DNA from: Cephalotus follicularis
Taxonomy: Eukaryota > Streptophyta > Magnoliopsida > Oxalidales > Cephalotaceae
NCBI GenBank assembly: GCA_001972305.1
Contig: BDDD01000173.1
Span: forward strand, 569,833-633,832
DNA length: 64,000 nucleotides
Direction: 5' to 3'
The notes beneath the pieces were generated by a model. The model searched no databases. It saw only the letters and a list, made by a program, of their open reading frames with translations, and was not told the DNA's origin. A program made the position numbers and the translations under genes. This document shows, piece after piece, positions 10,440 to 20,400 of the stretch (position 1 is the stretch's first letter; the number at the start of each line of letters is the position of its first letter).

Positions 10440-12814
10440 TGCTAGAGATGGTGACACATCAAGCCACTGAGTGGCTAGATATAGCCGTTATTATCTCTGG
10501 GTTAAAATAGTCTTGTCTATTTATGTGACATATGTGCATATTTTTATTATACTGGCAAACTGTATGTGTTTTATCACTTCATCGAAATGGTTTGAATTTA
10601 TTATCTACTTACACATATGGTGCCCAGTCACATTAAAGGTTGGATGTTGGGCTGGGGATATGAGAACGACTCCCTTATTCTCTGTGAATAAACCGTTCTA
10701 AGTCGGAGGTTCACTTATATGCGGCATAAGTGAACCAGTTAAACTTGCCGCATTATGCTTGCTCTCGCGGATTGGAGGGTGGAGTATCTCATTGCCACTT
10801 AGGAGGAACCCTAAATATAATGCAGGGTACGTGCTTGGAGCATGTACAATGAAATTGACCCATCGTAGGAACGTTGCTTGGATGGTCGCTAATCCCGTGT
10901 CAATAGCAATTCCTATCTGTGGTGGTAGTGTATAGGCGCCGAGCACCTAGCAGGACCTTAGAGGACATGTCTGATCCTTATACCTGAGCTATTGCTCTAC
11001 GTTATGTAGACGAAGTTTAGCTTTGATCTCTGCCTTACGCAGTCCTCTTGGTGGATTGGCAAACAGGCGGTCTTTGGGCCGTACAGAATCTGCATGAATG
11101 TGAACGAGTACGCAAGATGGAATCGTCACACCTGTAGAGAGGGTGATAGGCTCTATAGTATATGTATTCATTACGGACTGAAAATACTTGCGCAGGTTAC
11201 GGGGACTGGAAACTGGGTATCCGAAAAAGTCTGCCGATAGTCGTAATGAGTTTTCAGATTTATAGTTATCTGGAAAAACTGGGATTAATACGTATCCTTA
11301 CCCCAGGCCGCGGTTGGAGCCAAGGATGACGAGGGTTTATAGTACACGGTAACCGTCGACAGGAAAAAGTACCGGGTGAATTGGAAACGGACATTCACGT
11401 GGAAATTTATTTGGAATTAATCTTCACACTCAGATAATATTGGATATTATTCTGGGGTCATTAAAATGGTCCGGGTACTATTTAAAATGACTTTACTGGA
11501 CCCTAGGTGCGTTTCAGTAATTTATTGTCTTTATTGATTTTGATCCGGACATTCGAGTCCCGCCTGATTATTGGAAAAGTGACTTTTGTTGGACACTATT
11601 ACTTGGTGGTAAATATAGTTATTTAACTAGCATATTTTAATTGGACATTAGTGGGATACTTGGCGCCACATGTATATGGCCGTTTGTACCTTATCCTACT
11701 AGATGTCTTATTGATATATAAAGAGAAGTGTTAAAAATGGAGATAGAAGTTTTTGCCTGGGGAACTTGGGCGCATAAAAAGAAAAAGAAAGACACAATGC
11801 GCCTGGCGGATTTAAAAGAAAAAGAGAAAGGGAGACGCTGGCTGAGAGAAAAAGAGAGAGCTCGGCCCCGGGCATGCGAGCGGTCGGTCGAAGGCCATGC
11901 GGTGTTAGTGCTCCCTCGCCTGCTCACGGTACTCTTCCTCTCCTTCCCTATCTTTATCCTTCTTTCTCCCTGACGGCAAAGCTTGGAGCTTTGCTGTCAC
12001 TCCAGCTTCTCTTTTTCATCGGTGATCACCCTAGGTGGAGCTAGTCTTTACCTTGAAGATTGTCTTGGCCGGATTTTGGAGACTGAGTCGACTTAGCGAG
12101 TTCGGTACAGTGAAGGCTGTGGCAACGCGTTCGGTGCCGAGTCACTGCGAGCCTCGAGTGCCAACGAGTAGATCGGGAGTTTTTGGGGCCAGCAGTGGCG
12201 AGATTGGAGCTTAGGTGACATGGCCGGAGCTTTGGCGAGGTGACCCAGTGGCAAGTCACAATGAGTCCCGAATAGAAACGAGTAGATTAGAATTTTTGGA
12301 GGCTAGCGATGGCCCTGCCGGAACCACGACGACGTGACATGAACTTGCTGTGTCCACTTAGTGAGTTTTCGTAGCCGTCGGCTGTATCTGTGCGATCCAT
12401 GGCAATGCACAGCGAGTTCCGGTAAAAGTGTGTAGATTGGAGCTTTTGGAGACCTCTGATGGTGTGGTCGAAACTCTGGCGAGGTGACCGGAATTCCAGC
12501 CGAAGCTCCGGTGGTGCACAGTTTCTGATTGGTGCAGTTTTGAAGGCTGCTTGGAGCTTGTAGCGGCAAAGTGATGGAGCCTCCAACGGGGGTATGAATT
12601 CCATCCTTTTGTTGTTGCCGAATTGGATTCGGTTTTGTTTTGGTTGTGTTATGGTTTAATTGAATATTAATCGGTGATCCTTGGGCTATTGATTTTGGAA
12701 ATGGGATGCTCGTTTAAACCTTGACTTTGAGTCTTGATTGCTTTAAAAATTAAAATTATTCCTACTAGCAACCTAAGTCCGAAATCGACAGGAATCCTTA
12801 TCGGTTTCCCAACA
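10440..12814 (+). repeat. Copia-type 3' LTR (approximate right end)
   Basis: Starts TGCTAGAGATGGTGAC after a polypurine tract. Its first 1.1 kb matches, in reverse orientation, the copia LTR at 6654-10224 and the CopiaY U3 at 37714-38831 (for example the GGACCCTAGG region near 11500). A TATA-like TGATATATAAAG lies at about 11710-11721. The right end is set at TTTCCCAACA (12814) only because it has the required CA end; no target duplication could be confirmed. Open frames here have no recognisable domain. Confidence 0.6.
12060..12460 (+). repeat. Degenerate tandem repeats with GAGTAGATyrGAG unit
   Basis: Related phrases recur near 12065, 12165, 12281 and 12430: GAGTAGATCGGGAGTTTTTG, then GAGTAGATTAGAATTTTTGG, then GTGTAGATTGGAGCTTTTGG, each followed by a GCCGGAGCTTTGGCGAGGTG-like stretch. 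Spacing is about 115-150 bp. They lie downstream of the TATA-like box of the copia LTR, so probably in its transcribed part. No function is apparent. Confidence 0.45.
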
Positions 12815-14009
12815 TGAATGACAAATTTTATATTAAGAACAGTGAATGTACTCTATATATTACTTTCTTTAATGTTTATGATATTTTCGTAATTGACAGA
12901 CATAACTAGTACCCAATCATTAGAGTAAGGGACTGAATAGGAGAAAGAGTGAAGTTTCGGGCTTGAGACGCCACACAAACTCATATCTAGTCCATTTTCT
13001 TGCAAAAACAAATCCTTTCAACCTTGGATAAGTCCATATAAACTTCCTCTAAGTCATTTAAACAAAATTTAACCCATTCAATCCGTTTTCGTATGTTTAG
13101 GTCATAAATCCTCCTTTTCCAATTCAATCTTTAAACTCTACTTCAATCCATTAGACAGTTCAAATACAATCCATACATGCATAAACAACATGTTCTAACA
13201 GTTTATGCATCAATTACAGTTCAATAACCATGAACCCGTGGTGTAATTTCAGGTAGAGGAATTCTACCAAGTTTGAAAATGCTCTCCTAAGTTTATGAAT
13301 GAAGGAAGAGCAAGCTTCAATCCATAAGAGTTTGATCAATAAAACAAGAAACTATCGGTTAAATATGCAGTAATGAGAGAGTTTGACAGGTTGGGGTGTT
13401 CAGTATTTTGTAAGAGTACAAGAGAATGAGAGAGTTGGTCTAATGGTTAAGGCATAGCCTCTAAGCTGAATAAACATACCCCCATGCTCAAAACTCTGAT
13501 AAAACGATCACAGTAACACACGCGGTTAATTTAATACCCCTAATACCAATCCATATATTTATGCAAGCCAGCCAATGCATATAATCAGTACCAAACTTAA
13601 ATATGATGCACTACTTATATAAAGGGATTTATCAGATCCGAATCTCTACAGTAACCCCTTACACTCCAGAAAATCGGATAGTCGGCCTTGCGGTGGCTAC
13701 AAGAAATGTGACAATGGAATCAAACTTGTGACTTATTACAATGATATCTTAAATTGAACAGTCATCACTTTTGATTCAGACGGTTTTTATTACCCGTTTT
13801 TTAATATATGTATAAAAACGAGTTATTGTGGCAATGCCTTATAGCCAATAAAGCCTTTAGATGGTGACAGGTTTCTTCACCTTTATGCTCAATTAAAGCA
13901 TTAAATACTACTTATAGGAAAAGTTTGTCCATCATATTATATTATCCTTTCATTTAACATCTACATAGACTGTAATATTTTTTTTCTTCCTCAAGTGTTG
14001 CTTCTAGTA

Positions 14010-14215
14010 TAACTTTTGTGTGTTGAGGGTTATCTCAACTGGTTAGGATCTCAAGATTTTACCTTGGGCTTCCTATTTCAAGTCACTTGGGAGTCAGACC
14101 TTGAAGAATTTTCTTGCAAATCTCCTAGGTTGGGCGTGAATAACATGCCCGAGAGGCGGACTTGGTATGGTAACCGCATGCTAATATGTGATACCACCTG
14201 AACGTTAACTTCAAA
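14010..14215 (+). mobile_element. tRNA-derived SINE candidate
   Basis: Contains an A-box-like TATCTCAACTGGTTAGGAT at about 14032-14050 and a B-box-like ATTTCAAGTCACTTG about 40 bp further on. That is the spacing of RNA polymerase III internal promoters in plant tRNA-related SINEs. The rest (GGGCGTGAATAACATGCCCGA) is SINE-body-like. No clear poly(A) tail or flanking duplication was found, so ends are approximate. Confidence 0.42.
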
Positions 14216-14568
14216 AAATAGTATATGAGAGTATCTGATATACTAGTCTCATAGAAGGTAAGTAGTAGTGTGAAAAGATATAGACACACAATCGTAACAT
14301 ACGTATCAGTAGAAAAAAGGGGGTGAATTTACATAAATGCATGTTATGATAACTAGTGAGTTATGTTCATGCTATCACTATTAATTACTCGTGTGCTTAT
14401 TTTGGGATCTATTGAAGCCTTCAAAGCACACACAAAAAAAAAAAAAAAGTTACACATCTCAATACTTTCTCTAATTTTTTCCTCCTAATTGATGTTCTTG
14501 TACACACGAATGATACTTAAAATCCAATGCTCATTCCTATTTAATGGACCGAATATGAAGGGCAGAAA

Positions 14569-14682
14569 AACATTTTGGTGCGTCCTCCACTGTATGTAAA
14601 TCGCAATGTTGAAATTATGTAAAATAACATTTTGGGGCATGCTCCACAGTATGAAAATCACAATGATCAATTTATTGTACAT
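14569..14682 (+). repeat. Two-copy 57-bp tandem duplication
   Basis: Units 14569-14625 and 14626-14682 both begin ACATTTTGG and share GTCCTCCACTGTATG/GCTCCACAGTATG and AATCGCAATG/AATCACAATG phrases. They differ at many positions, so the duplication is old. Confidence 0.7.
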
Positions 14683-15972
14683 ACATGTAAGAATTATTTT
14701 CAAAGGGCCATATATCTTACATTTATATCTTTACACGTTTTTCTTACATCAAAATTATTATAATCTGGACTCTAGAGGAACCATTTTCCAAATCGTGTAC
14801 TATCATCTCAGATGTAACCATTAAAGCATTTGGTTGTCTTCGTCTACTGTATCTTTATTTTCAACTTTTTTGTTAAATTTATTCTCAGATTAAATCTGAG
14901 ACCTTTATCATATTACTGCATTAAATTCTCACAAATAAAAAAGTCTCCTTTTATTGTTGGAGTTATTTGAAATAATCTCGTAAAGATACTATTTTTCCAA
15001 GTGAATTATGAAAATAATTTATTTTCAAACCTTTCACTATACTATATAATGGACTATAAAATTAGGCTTGATGCTTTATATATAGTTGAATGATGGCTTG
15101 TCATGTTCAGTGAAGATCTCAATAGTCATGTATTAATGAGTGAATTTCAATAGTCTAGTGACATAAATTAATGAATAAAAATGAGTGTGATTACATAAAT
15201 AGGGTCATAATGGCTATATGTATTTAAATATCAAACAATTAATATTGGTTTAAGGGATAGCTATTGAGTTGCTTTATAAATGATGACATTTTGATGTATC
15301 ATTAATGGTGCGCTTCAGTTTTTGGAAACTCTTCACTCGACTCCTAAGAACTTATATAAATAGGAGCATCAGGCGTAGCATTTGGTAACAACCCAAAACT
15401 GGAGAGAACATTTTATGAGAAAAGCCGCTGCATATATTGTATGATATTAGTCCACAATTTAGTTTGTTAGATTGAGTTTTACGACAAGTATGGTAGGTCC
15501 CTTTCAAATAAATAGAAAAAAACATCTTGTTATGGATGGGGTTTGGCACTCGATTATAAAAATATCAATGAAAAGATACATCGAAAAATGGGAGGATTTA
15601 AGGGCATACCATACCCATCAGCATAATTTGGAGCATGGCCCTATGGCTTACCCTAATTTGTGTTGTTCTTTGATTCTTAAAGTTTTGACTTCAAGTGTTT
15701 CGTAGGTTCACACCCATATTCAACTAATGCTCTTGGAGACGGTTCGATCGTCATATCTTTGCACTTGAGTAGATTTTAATAACGTCTTAAGCCAAGAATT
15801 CAAAACGCACAACAACTCTACTTCTAATTTGTGGGCTTCATTCTCGATTTGGTCTTCTGAGTTGATATTTGTACTAGTTCCATTTTATTGTTTTTGCTTT
15901 ATTGCTCCAATAATCTTACGATGTTAATCTAATAAGATGGATTTGGTAAAATCAATGGGTATTGATGGTCAG

Positions 15973-16024
15973 TGTTGATGCAAAAATCCTTTCTCAACAG
16001 TACCCCACGTGTAAGTGCTTGATT
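15973..16024 (-). repeat. Retand2 3' LTR, terminal fragment
   Basis: TGTTGATGCAAAAATCC at the start and the CTCAACAGTACCCCACGTG part match the first 50 bp of the intact LTR at 59516. The fragment stops at TGATT, where S2 begins; the LTR resumes at 30267. TSD GTCAG lies just outside at 15968-15972. Confidence 0.9.
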
Positions 16025-17076
16025 TGTAACGCCCCGTATCAGTTTTAGAACTTTTCTATGGTGTATAGTTTTTTTTTATGGGCTTTGGACTTAATTTGAG
16101 AAAGAGAAGAAGGTTAAGTGTTGTTGTGTTATAAGCCCAAGTGTAACGCATGATTGGTAATAGTTAAAGGACTTAAGTGCAAAGCTTGTTGAGGAAGCTT
16201 CCATATCCCAAGACGTTTGACGGCTTAAGTTGGGATTGTGTGGAGACTTTTTGAGTTGTAATCATCCTTTCTTCTAGCTTCTGCAGAGAGTTTTAGAGAG
16301 AGAGAGCTCTAGTTTTCTTTTCTTCTTCTTCTTCGTTCGTGCGCCTGGACCAGTAGCAGTTGAAGCTTTCCGAGCGCAGCAGTGGAAGAAGCAGACAAGG
16401 TATAGGAAAGAAGCAGACAAGTTAGAAGAAGAGAGTAGCAGAGAAGAAGGGACGCTAACGTCCAAGGAAGTAGCAAGAACAGTGAGTGGGACATCCTTCT
16501 TTCAAAGCATTTTTACTGTTCATCTCTTGTTCTTTGAGAATCCTTTTCCTCAGCTTCAGTTTGAGTAAGTGAGATATGATGGGAAGTTGTTTTTCCTAAT
16601 GTCTTGTGTTAACCATTCTTTTTTAGTGGAGTGTTCCCAGAGTCCAGAGCAAGATGTTACGTAGCCATGATATTGCTTCATCCACGGATGAGATGACGTG
16701 TACATGTTCACCCCCTCCTCAGCGTACCTATTGTCTATGATGGGTTGTTGAGCGAGTCTGCCCCTAGGTCCTACCTGGATCTCCTTACATTGTGGCTAGG
16801 ACAGTGTACGGGTTGAGTGCAGCCGAACACACATGTAAAAGCTCCTTCCTCGTCAGCCTATCACCACAGGATGAGAAGTTGAGTGAGTCTGTCCCTGGGT
16901 TTTGTACCTGGAACCCCTTGCATTGTTGCTAGGACAATGTATAGCGGTGAGCACAGTTGAGATAAGTTATCAGATATAGTAGTATAGAGATCCTTTCAGT
17001 AGGTTTTCTAGAGAAGGACCTTGTCCTCAGACTTTTAGTCCCCAGCCCAGCTTTCAGCAAAGCAGTAAGCAAAGTA

Positions 17077-17236
17077 CAGATGAGTCGGCAGGTAAGCTGC
17101 CCAGCTCGGCTTAGGCCAAAACAATAGAAAGTACAGATGAGTCGGCAGGTAAGCTGCTCAGCTCGGCTTAGGCCAAAATAACAGAAAGAACAGATGAGTC
17201 GGCAGGTAAGCTGCCCAGCTCGGCTTAGGCCAAAAA
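17077..17236 (+). repeat. 57-bp tandem repeat in S2, nearly three copies
   Basis: Units start at 17077, 17134 and 17191 with CAGATGAGTCGGCAGG and continue AAGCTGCCCAGCTCGG. The first two are 57 bp and the third is partial. They are almost identical, so the amplification is recent relative to the LTR. Confidence 0.88.
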
Positions 17237-17844
17237 CCCGCTCAGGCCACTATAAGTTGGCAAGTATATGTATGTAACCAGCAGGCTTCGGCCTAGATCA
17301 GCACAGCAAAGAAAAGCCAGTTCTAGCTTAGTTGTTCTCCTCGGGTGTTTAGCCGGGAAGGACTCCAGTTCTTTATCAGATCTTTTTTTTAATCAGTTGT
17401 ATTCTTATGTTGTTTCAGCTTTCATGAATATTCTAGAACTAGCTAAGCAGAGAAAAAAGTAAGTTTTCTTCAAGTATTTTGAGTTTTTCCTTATTGTATG
17501 CCATGAGATATATGTTGTATTCAATCTTTTCCCAGTTGGGATAGTTAATCATGCTCATGGTAAGTTTTCTTCAGCGCATTCCTTTTTATGGATGCACCAG
17601 AGAATGCTTTGTTCCCAGTCACTTAGTCAGTTGGACTAATCTCCTCATAAATTATCTTGCAGATCAGCCAGCCGGAGGAGACCCTCCAGCTCAGTAGTAG
17701 ATAGCTTAGCAAGGTAGTTTTGAGCTCAACACCACGGAACGTCAGCTTGGGGGTTTAGCTCTTGCATAGCATGGGGCATTCTTTAGGTTGTTTTACCCTT
17801 TGTTTGTAGTAGAGTAGCTGAGAGTATACTTTTTGTATAGATAG

Positions 17845-18696
17845 TGATATGGGAAAAATTGAGTTAAATAAAAAACGATACGTGTCCTTCCCAAACACAG
17901 CCAGCTATCCAAGTGGTACAACAGTTGGCGAACTGTGGGCAGAGGAAACTTGTTAACTAAGAAAACAGTAGCATTAGAAGAATTCTTCCTCGGCATAAGT
18001 GCCGAGGACCCGTCCAGCAGTTGTTATGCAAAGATTACTCTCCTCGGCACCAGGTCCGAGGACACCATCTGGAGCACCAGTGCCGAGAACCTCCTCGGCT
18101 ACATAGCAGAAGACCATCCATTTCAAGCACAAGTCTATGGACCTTGAAGACCTTGAAGCAAGGGACTGACAACCTCGCCAGCATCACTACAGTTCGCCTC
18201 CTCGACAGATCAGTGGCAGAGGATCTCCTCTTCACTTATGGAATAAGGCCATGTAGTCAGCCTATATTCCAGGGATCCTCCTCTTCCAAATATAGAAGAT
18301 AAGATACGGATAACTACCAGCAAGGAAAGTGGCGATGATTCAGGTGGAGATAAGGGAAATCCTGAGATCCTCGGCATTTCCTTAGGGGATAGCTATCACC
18401 TCCGTTTTTCACGCTCAGACAGTTACAAACTGGTCCTATAAATACCAGAATCAAACATAAATCAAAGGTCAGCCATTTTTACATTGCAAAGAACCTTACA
18501 TCCTCTGCACCTTGTCTAACTTGAGCGTCGGAGTGTCCCCGGGAGAACAACCTTCTGGACCTTCCACCAGTTTGTTATTTTGTGCAGGAAACAGAGATCG
18601 ACGTCTTCCTCCTAGGCAATCCTTGCGAGCGTTTCTCTTAACAAATTAAAGTCCTCCAGGTAGGATACTGTTGAGAGAAGGATTTATGTATCAACA
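17845..18696 (+). repeat. Retand1 5' LTR (852 bp)
   Basis: Runs TGATATGGGAAAAATTG...GTATCAACA. It is the same length as the 3' LTR. A likely TATA box is TATAAATAC at about 18436-18444. CCTCGG and its complement CCGAGG recur, including a perfect hairpin at 17988-18007. Confidence 0.95.
17988..18007 (+). other. Perfect 8-bp hairpin in the Retand1 LTR
   Basis: CCTCGGCA-taag-TGCCGAGG, repeated unchanged in the 3' LTR at 28660-28679. Looser CCTCGG/CCGAGG pairs follow at about 18042-18063 and 18082-18100. It could be a protein-binding palindrome or an RNA stem. Confidence 0.7.
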
Positions 18697-18697
18697 G

Positions 18698-18716
18698 TTG
18701 GCACCGTCTGTGGGAA
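18698..18716 (+). other. Retand1 primer-binding site
   Basis: TTGGCACCGTCTGTGGGAA lies one base after the LTR end. Tat-type elements have TTGGCGCCGTCTGTGGGAA here, as Retand2 does at 59496-59514. The first bases (TGGCGCCGT) match the complement of a plant tRNA-Asp 3' end (inference). Retand1 carries G-to-A at the sixth base. Confidence 0.8.
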
Positions 18717-18741
18717 ACGCAGCAAAAAGTCATCAACAACC

Positions 18742-20400
18742 ATGCCTCCGAGGAAGAACAACAACCAGGGTGGAGCCACATGTAGCCAACAACAGCATAT
18801 CATGGCTCCTCCCCCAAAAGCCATCCAAACAGCAGCCCAAGATCAAGCTCCCGTCATAGGGGAGCAACTCAATCAACTCCTCCAAGGGATGGAGCGTATC
18901 ACAGACCTGTTGGTCACAACTTTAGCCAACCAACAGCAGCAAGTCAGGCCCGCTCAGCAAGTGGTCCGAGGAGTTTCTGGTCCCCACAGACCAGAGGTGG
19001 AGGAACGGCACCCACGAGGTGCCAGGCGAAACCCGTCGAGGGGAGACGAACTTCCCCTTAGGCGGTCAGGGGACAACGTTCCCCTGGGAAGGAGACCTGA
19101 GATCAATTCATCTCAGAAGGTCGAGTCCTCGACTGCCCGGGATCACCCTAATGATCCGAGGAGAGCGCATCCCCAACACCAGGCCATGGATGTGGATCCT
19201 CGGCAGGAAGCCAGGGGAGCAGAGGAGGCACAAGTGCGTTCCAATGCTCCGCGCAGAGCTGGCACAACGCGAGGAAGCAGGGTTGACCCCCCAGCCTTAG
19301 CAGCTGGAGGATCACGTGTTTCTAGCAGAGCTAGGAACATAGAAGATGTGGAGCAAGCAGTGGATAGAAGGTTTGCAGACTTGGAAAGGAGGTTCCGAGG
19401 AGTGGAACAGCATAAGGGGCATCTATCTAAGGTGCGAAATATTAGCGTCCACCCCTTCACGTCCGAGATCATGGCAGAGCAAGTCCCCAGCGGGTTCCAA
19501 AACCCAAGCCTTAATAAGTACGATGGGTTCATGGACCCCATCCAACATGTACGCTCTTACATTCAGGCTATGTGGATGTACCAGGCCTCGGACGCCATGC
19601 TTTGCCGAGGATTCCCAGTGACCTTGATTGGAGCTGCCCAGTCATGGTATTTTACCTTGGCGAGGAATTCAGTCAAGAGCTTCAATCAGTTTACGGAACT
19701 GTTCGTAACCAAGTTCCTCAACAGCACCACGCAGAGGAGAAACTCTACGCACCTCATCAACGTGGTGCAGAGGGACTACCTCACAAGGATCAATAAGGAA
19801 TCTCTCACAGTGAAAGATCTGGAGCCATCTTTTGCACTGGCTGACTTGAATAACGGGCTGAGGAGCAGCTCATCTTTCACCTTCTCCCTGTTGAAGAAAC
19901 CAGCCAGGGACATGGCAAACCTGCTAAAGAGAGCGGAGAGATATGTCAACACCGAGGAAGAGATGGCAGCCAGGAAGCAAAAGACCCTCTGGTCTAGCCA
20001 TCAGGAGGAGAGACGGGAGCATTCATGAAATGCCCCAGAGAGGAGAGAGAAGAGGAAGGAGAGGTCAGACCTGTCCAAGGAAGACCTCAGACATAAAATC
20101 TCCAGACGTGAGGGTTCATCCAGGGGAGGGGCACCAATCCCATCTTACAACACTTTTGCCCCCCTCCTGGACACACGTACCAGAATACTTGCTGTGGAGC
20201 AAGATAAAGTCCCTTTCCAGTGGCCTGAGAAGCTGAGGACCCCGGCAGAGAATAGGAATGTGGAGAAGTACTGCCGGTACCATCGTGACCACGGGCATGA
20301 TACAGAGGAGTGCAGGCAGCTGAAAAATCAGATTGAGGACATGATTAGAAAGGGACATCTGCGCAAGTATGTGGATAGATATGTTCCCCAAGGAAGGAGG
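18742..20400 (+). pseudogene. gag: Retand1 gag
   Basis: Starts MPPRKNNNQGG only 25 bp after the primer site. An N-terminal disordered Gln/Arg/Pro-rich part precedes a retrotransposon gag domain at about residues 255-400 (DPIQHVRSYIQAM, GAAQSWYF, FVTKF). A C/H-rich knuckle (CRYHRDHGHDTEEC) lies near 20272-20313. TGA 20026-20028 interrupts the frame, which otherwise runs straight into pol. Compared with Retand2 gag it lacks six residues after INVVQ (an in-frame 18-bp loss near 19770). It would form the particle shell and bind RNA. Confidence 0.9.

Larger units (their letters stand above)
12815..15967. other. No recognisable gene
   Basis: AT-rich sequence of about 3.1 kb between the copia LTR and Retand2. 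Apart from a SINE candidate and a 57-bp duplication listed separately, I see no coding region, TIR pair or LTR. The short open frames (for example 15472-15705) have no recognisable domain. It may be host intergenic DNA or old unrecognised repeats. Confidence 0.5.

Noticed and set aside
13430-13500. tRNA-like sequence (TTGGTCTAATGGTTAAGGC)
   Set aside because: The A-box fits loosely and the B-box candidate (ATGCTCAAAACTCTG) is poor. No cloverleaf could be drawn, so it is too weak to list as a tRNA or SINE.
15472-15705. 77-codon ORF
   Set aside because: No recognisable domain, no promoter or splice context, and length within chance for AT-rich DNA.
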